A stretch of 64,000 nucleotides of DNA from assembly GCF_020381325.1 (NCBI RefSeq), contig NZ_JAGSPI010000006.1, positions 62,001 through 126,000 of the forward strand, in the 5' to 3' direction. Below the pieces are notes generated by a model that was not told the DNA's origin, did no database searches, and saw nothing but the letters and a program-made list of their open reading frames with translations. The position numbers were made by a program, and so were the translations under genes. Origin of the DNA: Providencia vermicola. Its GTDB lineage: Bacteria; Pseudomonadota; Gammaproteobacteria; Enterobacterales; Enterobacteriaceae. Each line of letters begins with the position of its first letter. The first letter of the stretch is position 1. Positions 35,116 to 44,546 of this stretch are shown here, piece by piece.

Positions 35116-35314
35116 TGAGAACCTTTATATATTTATGAGAATTAAGAATAGTGGTTTGAACTGCGAATTCTACATGGAATTCATTAATGAAAATAGGGTT
35201 AAAATGCCCCCAATTTCGTAAAGTGAATGTTTTGTTTACTTTTAATTAATCTGTTAGATTTAATTTCGCTATAAATTAATTAATAAGCAACATCAGAACT
35301 GTATAGGAGTAAAA

Positions 35315-36211
35315 ATGACAAAAATTAAAGCAGCAATAGTGGGATATGGCAATATCGGCCATTATGCACTAGAAGCTGTTCTGGCCGCTGACGATTTTGA
35401 GCTTGTTGGTATTGTTCGTCGCAACACACAAGATATCCCTGCTGAACTTGCCTCGTACAAAGTGGTCGATGATATTGAAAAACTAGGGAAAGTGGATGTA
35501 GCACTCCTGTGCTCACCAACCCGTGCAATCGAGCCTCTTGCGGCAAAAATCTTAGCACTAGGCATCAATACTGTTGATAGCTTTGATGTGCATTCAGACA
35601 TTGTGGCGCTGAAAAGAAGCCTCGATGATGTTGCTAAGCAACATAATAGCGTCGCCGTTGTCTCAGCTGGCTGGGATCCAGGTTCTGACTCTATCATGCG
35701 TACTTTGATGTTAGCCATGGCACCAAAAGGGGTGACTTACACCAATTTCGGGCCAGGTATGAGCATGGGGCACAGTGTTGCGGCAAAAGCGATTGATGGC
35801 GTGAAAGATGCATTATCGGTAACGATTCCATTAGGGACAGGTGTACATCGTCGTATGGTGTATATTGAATTAGATGCTGGCGCAAAATTTGATGATGTTG
35901 CTCAAGCGATTAAAGCGGATAGCTATTTTGCATCCGATGAAACCCATATTCGCCAGGTCGATAGCATTGATGCATTAAAAGATGTTGGGCATGGTGTCCA
36001 TATGACGCACAAAGGCGTTTCGGGTGCTACGCATAACCAATTGTTCGAATATTCAATGCGTATTAATAACCCTGCATTAACATCACAATTTATGGTTTCA
36101 GCTGCACGCGCTTCAATGAAGCAGGCTGCGGGGGCTTATACTGTGATTGAAATCCCACCGGTGAATTTCCTGCAAGGTGATTTAGACACACTGATTGCTA
36201 AGTTAGTCTAA
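35315..36211 (+). CDS. ddh: meso-Diaminopimelate dehydrogenase
   Basis: A 298-residue NADP-dependent enzyme that makes meso-diaminopimelate from tetrahydrodipicolinate in one step, bypassing the succinylase steps of lysine and cell-wall synthesis. The Rossmann motif is VGYGNIGHYALEAV; later family blocks are SAGWDPGSDSIMRTL, GPGMSMGHSVAAKAI and THKGVSGATHNQLFEYSMRI. It is absent from E. coli but known in Proteus and relatives. TAGGAG precedes the ATG. It sits alone between a MATE pump and membrane proteins, not in a lysine operon. Confidence 0.9.
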   Translation: MTKIKAAIVGYGNIGHYALEAVLAADDFELVGIVRRNTQDIPAELASYKVVDDIEKLGKVDVALLCSPTRAIEPLAAKILALGINTVDSFDVHSDIVALKRSLDDVAKQHNSVAVVSAGWDPGSDSIMRTLMLAMAPKGVTYTNFGPGMSMGHSVAAKAIDGVKDALSVTIPLGTGVHRRMVYIELDAGAKFDDVAQAIKADSYFASDETHIRQVDSIDALKDVGHGVHMTHKGVSGATHNQLFEYSMRINNPALTSQFMVSAARASMKQAAGAYTVIEIPPVNFLQGDLDTLIAKLV

Positions 36212-36226
36212 TTACATTTTTATTTG

Positions 36227-36252
36227 TGGCATGAAACGTTAAGTTCATGCCA
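36227..36252 (+). terminator. Hairpin downstream of ddh
   Basis: A perfect 9-base stem TGGCATGAA (36227-36235) / TTCATGCCA (36244-36252) starts 16 bases after the ddh stop. A T-rich run (ATATTTTTT) comes about 10 bases later, so termination is likely but not textbook. Confidence 0.55.
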
Positions 36253-36378
36253 TCTTGCTGATATTTTTTACACTTTATCTTGGTTTTACTTTGTCATTCG
36301 GATTTTGGCCACTGTTTATTTTTTGCGTTATCAAGTAGCTTATTCAGAAAATAGAATTGATAATCTGGAGTGAGAATC

Positions 36379-37116
36379 ATGGTTAAGCGGTCAGGGAATG
36401 AGCAATCAAAAACAGAAAAAAATAAAAATCAAGGTTTCTTCCCAAAACAGCCTTCAGTGAAAAGTGTGAAAGAAAGCTCGCACTCTTTTAGCCTTATTCG
36501 TGCTTTTTCTAAAATAATTAATTACGGTTTTTCCCTTTTCTATGTTGGGTTTATTTTATCCGTTTGGTTCTTTCCTGAGTACTACACTGTGGAAATTATT
36601 TATAACCTGACCATTATTCTAATTTTTGAATTTATTTTGATTCACTCTGGCGTCTTTATGGCGGTATTTCGTGATTGGCGAATATTAACCTTATTTGCGC
36701 TTTTCTATGGCTTATTTGCATTGGTAATTAACATGTCAGTATTAGGGGACTCGCCCTTGATACTTTATTTATATAGTGCAACAGTCGCAAACCGGATGCT
36801 ATTTGGTTTAACCAGCCGCAGCGAACAAGAACGCAATGAAAATATGGGCTATTCAGCGCTAATGGCGCTCAATTTTATGTTTTGTATTTTTCTCGTATTA
36901 ATTTTATCTTTCCTTGTGCCTTATGGTGGGTTAACACCTGAGTATTTACGGTCTATTGGGTATTACGCCAGTATTTCCACGGGGGGAGAGTTTCCTGACA
37001 AGCCTCATGTGGCTTTTGCGTTTGGAGTGCTCTACTTTGGGTTACCTGTTTTTATGACCTGTTTAATGAATTTTTTGTGTAAAGGCCACTCTATTTACCG
37101 AGAAAAAGGAAAATAA
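36379..37116 (+). CDS. Uncharacterised inner-membrane protein, tandem paralogue A
   Basis: A 245-residue protein. About 45 polar, Lys/Ser-rich residues come first, then five or six hydrophobic helices (about 52-75, 80-100, 105-125, 128-145, 170-192, 215-235). The ATG at 36379 has GGAG 8 bases ahead. The next gene, one base away, encodes a clear paralogue: both share the pattern F-Y-x-G-F-x-L-S-x-W-F-x-P then V-E-x-x-Y-N and F-E-F-I-L-x-H. I do not recognise the family. No enzyme motif is visible. Confidence 0.72.
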   Translation: MVKRSGNEQSKTEKNKNQGFFPKQPSVKSVKESSHSFSLIRAFSKIINYGFSLFYVGFILSVWFFPEYYTVEIIYNLTIILIFEFILIHSGVFMAVFRDWRILTLFALFYGLFALVINMSVLGDSPLILYLYSATVANRMLFGLTSRSEQERNENMGYSALMALNFMFCIFLVLILSFLVPYGGLTPEYLRSIGYYASISTGGEFPDKPHVAFAFGVLYFGLPVFMTCLMNFLCKGHSIYREKGK

Positions 37117-37117
37117 A

Positions 37118-37813
37118 GTGACAAGAAAAATCAGAAATAAAAGAAGCACTAATACGCGCTCGTTATCATCTGTAGTAAAAGGAAAGCGCCATTTTACTGC
37201 ATCAGATAAACCACAAGGAATAATGCATTCCTTACCTGAATTTGTGGATCACGGTTTAACTGTTTTTTATATCGGCTTTTTATTATCCCTGTGGTTTGCC
37301 CCTGATTGGTCGGGTGTTGAAGTAGTTTACAATATGGTATTGATCCTGTTGTTTGAGTTTATTTTAGTGCATATGGGCACAATGATGGCGGTACTTCAGC
37401 GTGGTTTTTTCTTTATTTTTGTGGCCGCTATTTTAGGGGGCGTAGCCTATATTTTTCATACGACGCAAATTAACTCTTCCGCCATCCTTTATATTTATGC
37501 GGCTACGTTAATTAATCGAATAATTATTGGGCGTCAGCAAGGAAGTCAGTTTGATAATTTTAAGGCCTTCGATGAAGGGATTGCTAAATTACGCCATTAT
37601 GTTGCGTGTTTTATTATTGCTGTATTGTTAACGCGTTATTTACCTGAAGGGGGGCTTACGGAGCAATACCTTGAAGAAAATAACTATTACGGCATGTTAA
37701 AAATGACTGGAATGACGGAAAACCCGCTTATGATTATTCAATTTGGTGTTTTGTATTATTCAACATCGCTACTTTGGGTTTTGTGGCGTTTTTTCAACCC
37801 AAAAAAGAGATAA
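37118..37813 (+). CDS. Uncharacterised inner-membrane protein, tandem paralogue B
   Basis: A 231-residue protein starting at a GTG (37118) with AAGGA 7 bases upstream, inside the end of the previous gene. A basic N-terminal tail (about 1-40, rich in Arg/Lys/Ser) precedes the same helix series as paralogue A: FYIGFLLSLWFAPDWSGVEV matches FYVGFILSVWFFPEYYTVEI. The C-terminal third also aligns (ATLINRIIIGRQQ with ATVANRMLFGLTS). The pair arose by duplication and are translated together, which suggests a hetero-oligomer. Function is unknown. Confidence 0.72.
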   Translation: MTRKIRNKRSTNTRSLSSVVKGKRHFTASDKPQGIMHSLPEFVDHGLTVFYIGFLLSLWFAPDWSGVEVVYNMVLILLFEFILVHMGTMMAVLQRGFFFIFVAAILGGVAYIFHTTQINSSAILYIYAATLINRIIIGRQQGSQFDNFKAFDEGIAKLRHYVACFIIAVLLTRYLPEGGLTEQYLEENNYYGMLKMTGMTENPLMIIQFGVLYYSTSLLWVLWRFFNPKKR

Positions 37814-37863
37814 AAAAAGCGCCTATCGAAATAAGCGCCTGGTGTTGGCAAAAAATAAAAAAA

Positions 37864-38691
37864 TTAACGTGTTATTGATTTAAATTGCTGTGTAGTCTTT
37901 GTTAGTGCGACTTCGGTAGGCAAACGCTCCATTGAACTTGCACCATAAAAACCGTGGCAGTCAGGGCAGTTTGCTAAAATATACTCGGCATCTTCAGGGG
38001 TTGCGATAGGGCCGCCGTGGCAAAGGACAATGACATCATCACGCACCGCTTTAGCTGCTTTTGCCCATTCATTGATAAGAGGTACGCAGTCTTTAAGTGT
38101 CAGTGCTGTTTCGGCACCAATATTCCCGCCCGTTGTTAAACCCATGTGTGGCACAATGATATCCGCACCTGCTTTGGTCATTTCAACAGCATCATCAGCA
38201 CTAAAGACATACGGAGTGGTCAATAAATCCTTTTCGTGTGCCATGCGGATCATATCTACTTCAAGGCCATAGCCCATTCCCGTCTCTTCTAAATTAGCGC
38301 GGAAATTACCATCAATCAGGCCAACGGTCGGGAAGTTTTGCACGCCCGCAAAGCCCGTCGCTTTGATGTCATCTAAAAATTTATCAAACTGGCAAAATGG
38401 GTCAGTACCGTTAACACCTGCAAGAACAGGAGTGTGCTTAACAACAGGCAAGACTTCTTTTGCCATGTCCATAACGATTTCATTGGCATTACCATAAGCG
38501 AGCAAGCCTGCAAGTGAACCACGACCCGCCATGCGGTAACGGCCTGAGTTGTAGATAACAATTAGGTCAATGCCACCAGCTTCTTCACATTTTGCGGATA
38601 AACCTGTACCTGCACCACCGCCGATAATTGGTTCTCCACGAGCAATCATTTCTCTGAATTTTTTTAATAACGCTGCGCGGTTATGTTTCAT
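37864..38691 (-). CDS. TIM-barrel phosphoenolpyruvate-hydrolase-like protein
   Basis: A 275-residue barrel protein of the PEP hydrolase / TIM-barrel signal-transduction family. Visible blocks: [45 protein letters not shown]-type loop [18 protein letters not shown], and [20 protein letters not shown]. It is co-transcribed with the Tm-1-like gene just upstream (11-base gap); in many bacteria and in some plant Tm-1 proteins the two domains occur together. Its reaction is not established. The pair is controlled by the divergent TetR gene, judging from the operators between them. Confidence 0.82.
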   Translation of the reverse strand: MKHNRAALLKKFREMIARGEPIIGGGAGTGLSAKCEEAGGIDLIVIYNSGRYRMAGRGSLAGLLAYGNANEIVMDMAKEVLPVVKHTPVLAGVNGTDPFCQFDKFLDDIKATGFAGVQNFPTVGLIDGNFRANLEETGMGYGLEVDMIRMAHEKDLLTTPYVFSADDAVEMTKAGADIIVPHMGLTTGGNIGAETALTLKDCVPLINEWAKAAKAVRDDVIVLCHGGPIATPEDAEYILANCPDCHGFYGASSMERLPTEVALTKTTQQFKSITR

Positions 38692-38702
38692 ATTAACCTC
38701 TA

Positions 38703-39920
38703 TTATTTGTTCAAAATTTCCTGGTGTAGCTGAATAACCTGTTCACAAAAATCTTGGGAATTTATGTGGTGAGGACTCAAAATAAGCTGTCTTTTTTCTG
38801 TTATTATCAAATTTTCTGTCAGTGCGTCGATAAACGCTTGGTCTGCAATAGGATCCCAGAACGGCGCGCCTTCGGTATCCAATGCGGAGAACCCTGATGT
38901 TGGAACAATAAAACGAACTTCGCCATCACAGCGATTTAACTTCTCAGCAATCCAACGTCCCATTTGTTGGTTTTCTTCTTTGGTTGTTCTCATTAATGTA
39001 ACTTGTGCATTGTGATGGTAAAATAAGCGGTCTTGGTATTTTTCAGGGACTGTGGCAGGGCGACCAAAATTCACCATATCCAACGCACCACAAGACATGA
39101 CGCAAGGTGTTTGTGTACGTTGAATGGCGCCAAAACGGTCCTCATCACAGGCTAAAACGCCACCAAATAAATAGTCACACACTTCTGTTGTCGTCATATC
39201 CAGCACAGAATGCAGTAACTGACTATCAATCAGTTTTTCCATTGCTTTACCACCACTTCCCGTGGCATGAAACACGAGGCAGTCGTATTGCTCTTCTAAT
39301 TGTGCGGTAAGTTGTTGAACACAATGTGTTGTTACGCCAAACATAGTTAGGGCGATGGCAGGTTTGGTATCAATATTTTCTTCTTCTTGGTTAAACCAGA
39401 CGGCACCTGCTATTTGATTTGCTGCGTTTTTCAAAACCTTACGAGAAATAATATTTAACCCTGAAACATCGGTGACTGAGTACATCATCGAGATGTCACT
39501 TGCACCGATGTAACCTGAGATATCCCCAGACGCCATAGTGGAGACCATTAACTTAGGAATACCAACAGGGAGTACTTGCATTGCAGGGGTGATTAATGCA
39601 GTTCCACCTGAGCCCCCTAAACCAAGGATTGCCGCGACATCAGTTTGTGCGGCAAGGTAAAGGCTAAAAGCGTGAGCCATCGCCTCAATCGCCTTACCTC
39701 GGTCACCACAAAAAACCGCATCCACACCAAGAGGGTGAAAGCTTGCGATGGTGTGTGCGCTGACATCGGCCTCTTTTTCTAGTTGCGTTGGTTGAGTGGT
39801 TAAATCAACAGTGCGAACAGCTAACCCAGCGCTTTTAATTAATTCACTGACATAAAATATTTCAGCGCTTTTGGTATCCAGTGTTGTGGCGATATAGATA
39901 AAACCAGGGTGTTTTTTCAT
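38703..39920 (-). CDS. Tm-1-like ATP-binding domain protein (UPF0261)
   Basis: A 405-residue protein related to the N-terminal ATP-binding part of plant Tm-1, which blocks tobamovirus replication. The N-terminus [20 protein letters not shown] is typical, as are [19 protein letters not shown] and [18 protein letters not shown]. The C-terminal half has [20 protein letters not shown], diagnostic of the family. It is the first gene of a two-gene leftward operon, divergent from the TetR gene. The bacterial role is not known; catabolic carbon metabolism has been suggested for such pairs, which I treat as open. Confidence 0.85.
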   Translation of the reverse strand: MKKHPGFIYIATTLDTKSAEIFYVSELIKSAGLAVRTVDLTTQPTQLEKEADVSAHTIASFHPLGVDAVFCGDRGKAIEAMAHAFSLYLAAQTDVAAILGLGGSGGTALITPAMQVLPVGIPKLMVSTMASGDISGYIGASDISMMYSVTDVSGLNIISRKVLKNAANQIAGAVWFNQEEENIDTKPAIALTMFGVTTHCVQQLTAQLEEQYDCLVFHATGSGGKAMEKLIDSQLLHSVLDMTTTEVCDYLFGGVLACDEDRFGAIQRTQTPCVMSCGALDMVNFGRPATVPEKYQDRLFYHHNAQVTLMRTTKEENQQMGRWIAEKLNRCDGEVRFIVPTSGFSALDTEGAPFWDPIADQAFIDALTENLIITEKRQLILSPHHINSQDFCEQVIQLHQEILNK

Positions 39921-39965
39921 ATAAAAATCCTTTCAGATTAGAGTTCGCGTTGAATTTTTCACCGT

Positions 39966-39985
39966 AATGAGACTATAGTATCATT
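39966..39985. promoter_or_regulatory. Operator 1 of the divergent TetR regulator
   Basis: AATGAGACTATAGTATCATT is a 20-base palindrome with one mismatched pair, 46 bases upstream of the Tm-1-like start codon. It shares the half-site AATGAGA with operator 2. The centres of the two sites are 34 bases apart, about three helical turns. Confidence 0.72.
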
Positions 39986-39997
39986 TTTTGTTTTTGT

Positions 39998-40021
39998 AAA
40001 ATGAGATTGCAGTCTCATTTT
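39998..40021. promoter_or_regulatory. Operator 2 of the divergent TetR regulator
   Basis: A 24-base palindrome with half-sites AAAATGAGA and TCTCATTTT around TTGCAG; 22 of 24 positions are symmetric. It matches operator 1 in its half-sites. It is the likely main site for the TetR protein encoded from 40278. Confidence 0.75.
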
Positions 40022-40277
40022 TGGTTTGTTGAAGAAGCAATTACTTGATATCAAGCATATCTTATTGATAAAACATCATAAATATTAATAGTGCCTTGTA
40101 TCATAGGGTTGCTAAATTTGTGATAGGGATACAATATTTGATTGTATATACAGGATGGTTTGGGAGATGAAACATTTAACGGTATGTCACTGAGAAGGAT
40201 AACTTATTTTTGCTTGTGTTTTCTCAGTATTATTGACTAGACTTGATGCAATAGACAGTATTTTAAGGATAAATAAA

Positions 40278-40919
40278 ATGCCTAAAACTAATTCGGCTGA
40301 GGGATATAAGGGAACGCGAAAACGGACTTATCTATTATTGGTAACAACGGCTTTAGATTTATTTGAAAAAGGGGCAATGCCTTCTGTTTCTGAGCTAGCA
40401 CTTGAAGCGGGGGTTTCCCGTGCAACCGCTTATCGGTATTTTCCCACTCAAAGTGATTTAATCACGGCAACTGTTAATGAAAGTTTAGGGCCTATTTTAA
40501 CATGGCGGCCTCAGAGTGAAAAAACGGAAGAGCGTATTGATGAACTGCTGACCTTCGCTTTTCCAAGGATGTTTGAGCATGAAGGTGCTTTAAGAGCTGC
40601 ATTACAAGCCTCATTGCAGCAATGGGCACAAGGGCGTTCTGCTCCGCAAGAGGTAAAAAATAAGCAATTCGAACGGGGAAACCGCAAAGATATTTTAACA
40701 ATGGTCACCGCACCAATGAAATCAGAATATCCGCAGGAAATTGTTGATAAGGTAATCAAAGCATTTTCCGTTATATATGGCTCGGAGATTTTCTTAGTGC
40801 TAAAGGATATTTGGAAGATGGATAATGATCAGGTCATAGAATTAGCACAATGGATGGCAAAAGCGATAATTAACCAAGCCGTAACCGATAATGCCAAACG
40901 TCAAAGTAAAGCTCTTTAA
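40278..40919 (+). CDS. TetR-family transcriptional regulator
   Basis: A 213-residue TetR repressor. The helix-turn-helix lies in the first ~65 residues: TTALDLFEKGAMPSVSELAL, then EAGVSRATAYRYFPTQSDLI. The C-terminal ligand domain is not assignable. I use the ATG at 40278 with AAGGA 8 bases ahead; an in-frame start at 40233 would lack this. It is divergent from the Tm-1-like/PEP-hydrolase-like pair and the two palindromes between them are its probable operators. The ligand may be a substrate of that pair; this is inference. Confidence 0.88.
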   Translation: MPKTNSAEGYKGTRKRTYLLLVTTALDLFEKGAMPSVSELALEAGVSRATAYRYFPTQSDLITATVNESLGPILTWRPQSEKTEERIDELLTFAFPRMFEHEGALRAALQASLQQWAQGRSAPQEVKNKQFERGNRKDILTMVTAPMKSEYPQEIVDKVIKAFSVIYGSEIFLVLKDIWKMDNDQVIELAQWMAKAIINQAVTDNAKRQSKAL

Positions 40920-41083
40920 AGCTAGATCGGGAGGCAAGCCAAAATAAGAAAATCAAAAACTAATCAATGGTAAAACCACAGTGAATGATCGCTATCATAA
41001 TAAATAAATGAAAACTAAGGTCATCTGGCATTAATAATATGATATAAATTAAGACTATAAATAATCTTAACGGTTAATGTTGT

Positions 41084-42124
41084 ATGATGAAATTATTTAA
41101 GATGATAATTGGGATCGTGGTTTGTGCAGTGATTGGAGGGGGACTAACTTACCTTGGTGTCCCACTTGCACTGATGTTTGGCCCAATTATCGCTGTTATC
41201 ATTTTTCATCGCTTTGGCATTTCTTTTGCTATACCAAAACACACAATTTCTTTTGTTCAAGTGACATTAGGTACCTCGGTTGGTTTGATGTTTAACCAGG
41301 TTTCGCTCAATGAGGCTGATAATTTATTCCTGTTGTTATTGATGTTAGTTGTGTGCCTAGCTGTGCAATTTTCCTTTAGTTTTTTTTGGTTTTACCGGAA
41401 GGTTGGCTGGACAAAACAAGAAGCTATGTTGGGGTCTGTACCTGGGGCAATGGCTGCCATTTTGGCCTTAACTGATCATACTCACACACCACCACAGAAG
41501 ATTGTCATCTCCCATACTATTCGTCTTATTATATTAATTTTATTGGCGGGTGTTGTTGTTGGGAGTGATGGCGACCCTCAACCAGTTATCGAGTTCCCTT
41601 CATTAACGCTGGCTGCAACAATGTGGCTATTGCTCATTGTCGTTGTTGGGGTGATTGCAGGCTTGATATTGCAGCGTTTTAGAGTTCCTGCACCTTATAT
41701 GCTCACATCATTAGCCGCAGCAACATTAATACAAAGTTGGGTCGATATTCCATTAAATTTCCCATTAATGCTGACTGAACTGAGTATGGTATTAATTGGG
41801 ATGAATATCGGTAATCACTTTGTCGTTTTTCCGCTTTCATCATTAATTAAAAACATTTACTCCTCTGCACAAGTTGTTGTTATCAATATCATTTTGACAT
41901 TCTTGATTACGGTATTTGCAGCATGGTTAACGGGGTATGATATTTCGGTATTATTGCTTGCTTGGGCGCCAGGTAGTATGGAAGCGATGACTTTTGCTGC
42001 AATTACAATGAATTTAGATGCAGGATTTGTCATGTCGAATCATATTATCCGCATGGTGATTATTCAAAGTATTCCATCTGTCGTTTTATTTTGGCAAGAA
42101 CGTAGGGCCAAAAAAATGCAATAA
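41084..42124 (+). CDS. AbrB-family membrane protein
   Basis: A 346-residue inner-membrane protein with about ten hydrophobic helices in two similar halves. The repeated motifs GPIIAVIIFHRFGI and the central SVPGAMAAILALTDHT, together with WAPGSMEAMTFAAITMNLDA near the C-terminus, are diagnostic of the AbrB/'ammonia monooxygenase' membrane family. It is unrelated to the DNA-binding AbrB of Bacillus. The substrate is unknown. It follows the TetR gene in the same direction after 164 bases and might be in the same regulon. Confidence 0.82.
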   Translation: MMKLFKMIIGIVVCAVIGGGLTYLGVPLALMFGPIIAVIIFHRFGISFAIPKHTISFVQVTLGTSVGLMFNQVSLNEADNLFLLLLMLVVCLAVQFSFSFFWFYRKVGWTKQEAMLGSVPGAMAAILALTDHTHTPPQKIVISHTIRLIILILLAGVVVGSDGDPQPVIEFPSLTLAATMWLLLIVVVGVIAGLILQRFRVPAPYMLTSLAAATLIQSWVDIPLNFPLMLTELSMVLIGMNIGNHFVVFPLSSLIKNIYSSAQVVVINIILTFLITVFAAWLTGYDISVLLLAWAPGSMEAMTFAAITMNLDAGFVMSNHIIRMVIIQSIPSVVLFWQERRAKKMQ

Positions 42125-42141
42125 ATGAGCTTAGGCGGAGA

Positions 42142-42175
42142 AGAAAACATGCATCTAAATTCTTGCATGTTTTCT
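42142..42175. terminator. Bidirectional hairpin between AbrB-type gene and yacC
   Basis: A perfect 12-base stem AGAAAACATGCA (42142-42153) / TGCATGTTTTCT (42164-42175) with a 10-base loop lies in the 68-base gap between convergent genes. The arms contain A- and T-runs, so it could end transcription from both sides. Confidence 0.65.
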
Positions 42176-42192
42176 CGACTTAGAGCATGGGG

Positions 42193-42543
42193 TTATTTTA
42201 CATAGGCAAAAAGACCAAGTGAATCCCGTGCGAGTGACTGGCATTTAAACTCTTGTGTGAGTGGTATTCCCTTCAAGTCGTTATAACTTTCTTTATTTAG
42301 CTGAGTCATTTTTTCAGAGTTGTAGTTGCTCAAATCCCATTTATTGCTTTTCGCAAAGTACACGATAGCGCGTTCAATTTCTCTATCGGGAATTTGTGAG
42401 TACCCACAGTCATATTTTAGGTAAATAAAAACAGCCGTCAGATCAGCCAGATCTTCAGCTTCGTTGGGGGCAAGAGCTCTGGCAGAATTGGTTATCCCTA
42501 ACAGAGTCATTATGCATGACATCATCAATATAAATTTGCGCAT
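42193..42543 (-). CDS. yacC: YacC family periplasmic protein
   Basis: A 116-residue secreted protein; the signal peptide ends near NSARA-LAP. The mature part matches E. coli YacC (115 residues): EAEDLADLTAVFIYLKYDCG, AIVYFAKSNKWDLSNY and the C-terminal LARDSLGLFAYVK. Two cysteines are conserved. The family is related to type II secretion pilotins of the GspS/AspS kind, but no secretion genes are near. It marks the left edge of the backbone block that keeps E. coli gene order (yacC, cueO, hpt, can). Confidence 0.92.
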   Translation of the reverse strand: MRKFILMMSCIMTLLGITNSARALAPNEAEDLADLTAVFIYLKYDCGYSQIPDREIERAIVYFAKSNKWDLSNYNSEKMTQLNKESYNDLKGIPLTQEFKCQSLARDSLGLFAYVK

Positions 42544-42628
42544 TCTTTATTCTATCGGGTTTCTATGTCAAGTAACGTTAGCATAAGAATAGAATTGTTA
42601 GTCAACTATATTTTTCTTAAATGAATGT

Positions 42629-42659
42629 AATAAACCCATAGTTTTTGAGTGGGTTTATT
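42629..42659. repeat. Perfect hairpin abutting the cueO promoter
   Basis: AATAAACCCA (42629-42638) and TGGGTTTATT (42650-42659) form a perfect 10-base inverted repeat with an 11-base spacer. Its right arm overlaps the first two bases of the cueO -35 element. No T-run follows in either direction, so it is not a clear terminator. Confidence 0.55.
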
Positions 42660-42688
42660 GACCTTCCTGTAAGGGGAGGCTTTATCAT
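42658..42688 (+). promoter_or_regulatory. cueOp: CueR-type promoter of cueO
   Basis: A -35 box TTGACC (42658-42663) and -10 box TATCAT (42683-42688) are separated by 19 bases, the long spacer typical of MerR-family activators. The spacer starts TTCCTGTAAGGGGAGG and with the -35 edge forms a partial dyad (ACCTTCC / GGAGGCT), as in the E. coli cueO and copA promoters. Induction by copper through CueR is expected; cueR itself is not in the window. Confidence 0.82.
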
Positions 42689-42784
42689 TTGTTTTATTAA
42701 ACCATGTTTTGCAGAGAAAGGGTAATTTCCCTCAACATACTCTGCCACTGATTATTGATTTGATAAACAAAAGGAAGGTTATCA

Positions 42785-44419
42785 ATGTTACGTCGCGATT
42801 TTTTAAAATTAAGTGCTATCACATATGCTGCAAGTGCGCTGCCTATTTGGAGCCGCATCGCAGTAGCTGCTGAAAACTACCCCACATTGGCAATTCCCCC
42901 GTTACTAGAGCCTGATGCTCAAGGGAATATTCAATTGGCGATCAAGCAAGGAACATCTCAATTTGTCCCAGGTAAGAAAACGACTACATGGGGGTATAAC
43001 GGTGATTTACTTGGCCCAGCAATCAGCTTAAAAAATGGTCAGAGTGTTAATATTAATATTGTGAATCAGTTGGCAGAAGATACAACTGTTCACTGGCACG
43101 GCTTAGAAATTTCAGGTGAACAAGATGGTGGCCCTCAAGCAATAATCCAACCAGGTGCAACACGCAAAGTCAATTTTACGATTGATCAAAGCGAAGCAAC
43201 TTGTTGGTTCCACCCCCATACTCACGGGAAAACAGGTTACCAAGTGGCGATGGGGCTCGCGGGTTTAGTGCTGATAAAAGATGAAAACAGTGCGAAACAC
43301 GGTTTACCAAGCCATTGGGGCGTTGATGATATTCCTGTAATTTTACAAGACAAACGGTTGAAAGATGACGGGCAAATCGATTACCAATTAGATGTGATGA
43401 GCGCAGCGGTAGGTTGGTTTGGTGACTTAATGCTAACGAACGGGGCAGTTTACCCGAAACACGTAGCTCCAAAAGGCTGGATACGCCTACGATTACTCAA
43501 TGGTTGTAATGCACGTAGCCTAAATATTTCAACGAGTGATGGTCGTAAAATGTACGTTATTGCCAGTGATGGCGGTTTACTTGCTGAGCCAGTTGGATTG
43601 ACAGAGTTACCGATTTTAATGGGAGAGCGTTTTGAGGTGCTAATTGATGCATCAGATGGTCGTGCATTTGATTTAGTCACATTACCCGTAGGGCAAATGG
43701 GAATGACCATTGCACCATTTGACCAACCTCTACCTGTTTTACGTATCGAAACCACATTAACAAATGGTGAAGGTAAATTACCTCCAACTCTTGCTGCAAT
43801 TTCTGCAATCCCTTCTTTAGCAGGATTAAATCGCCGCCGTTTCCACCTTATGATGGATATGCGTTTAGACATGCAAGGTATGATGATGCTACGCGAAAAG
43901 TATGGTGCACAAGCTATGGGGAACATGGGCGGTCATGGCGCAATGATGGGCAATATGGATCATGGCTCGATGATGAACCATGGTAATATGAGTCAAGGTA
44001 ATATGGGTAGTGGAAATATGCGAGGTCGCATGGGGAATGGCGGGCATTGCGGCACAGGGACTGGTGATTTAGATATCCATAACGCTAATACTATTAACGG
44101 GCAAGTATTCTCAATGACACACCCAGCGTTTGATGCGCCAATGAATCGCCAAGAAATATGGGTCGTTTCAGGGCGTGGTGACATGATGTTGCATCCATTC
44201 CATGTACACGGAACTCGATTCCGTATCCTGAAAGAAAATGGCCGGGCTGTTGAGCCGCATCGCCAAGGCTGGAAAGATATTGTTAAAGTTGAAGGGCAGG
44301 TGAGCGAAATTTTAGTTGAATTTAAACACCCTGCGACGAAAGAGCATCCATATATGGCACATTGCCATTTATTAGAACATGAAGACACAGGAATGATGCT
44401 TGGTTTTACAGTGAGCTAA
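42785..44419 (+). CDS. cueO: Multicopper oxidase CueO
   Basis: A 544-residue periplasmic cuprous oxidase for copper tolerance. The Tat signal is [20 protein letters not shown]. All four copper-ligand blocks are present: HWHG (H103, H105), FHPHTHG (H143-H147), HPFHVHG (from H470) and HCHLLEH (from H526, with C527 for the type 1 copper). A Met/His/Gly-rich insert lies at about residues 354-425, just before the last domain, as in E. coli CueO, where it covers the active site and binds Cu(I). It is preceded by a CueR-type promoter. E. coli has gcd between cueO and hpt; here hpt follows directly. Confidence 0.96.
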   Translation: MLRRDFLKLSAITYAASALPIWSRIAVAAENYPTLAIPPLLEPDAQGNIQLAIKQGTSQFVPGKKTTTWGYNGDLLGPAISLKNGQSVNINIVNQLAEDTTVHWHGLEISGEQDGGPQAIIQPGATRKVNFTIDQSEATCWFHPHTHGKTGYQVAMGLAGLVLIKDENSAKHGLPSHWGVDDIPVILQDKRLKDDGQIDYQLDVMSAAVGWFGDLMLTNGAVYPKHVAPKGWIRLRLLNGCNARSLNISTSDGRKMYVIASDGGLLAEPVGLTELPILMGERFEVLIDASDGRAFDLVTLPVGQMGMTIAPFDQPLPVLRIETTLTNGEGKLPPTLAAISAIPSLAGLNRRRFHLMMDMRLDMQGMMMLREKYGAQAMGNMGGHGAMMGNMDHGSMMNHGNMSQGNMGSGNMRGRMGNGGHCGTGTGDLDIHNANTINGQVFSMTHPAFDAPMNRQEIWVVSGRGDMMLHPFHVHGTRFRILKENGRAVEPHRQGWKDIVKVEGQVSEILVEFKHPATKEHPYMAHCHLLEHEDTGMMLGFTVS

Positions 44420-44546
44420 CCAAAGACTTTAGTTTTAGGACGAAATGCAGCATTAAATGTTATTGCTGCATTTTCCTTTATTAGTATCTGCGCCTCGTCT
44501 ATGGTAAAATTACGCGCTTTCCATTCCCATAGATGCGTAATTGAAG

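Noticed and set aside
37814-37863. Terminator between the membrane protein pair and the PEP-hydrolase-like gene
   Set aside because: The repeated AGCGCCT is a direct, not inverted, repeat and cannot form a stem.
43450-44388. Long leftward open frames opposite cueO
   Set aside because: Mirror frames of an intact, well-conserved gene; no family resemblance.
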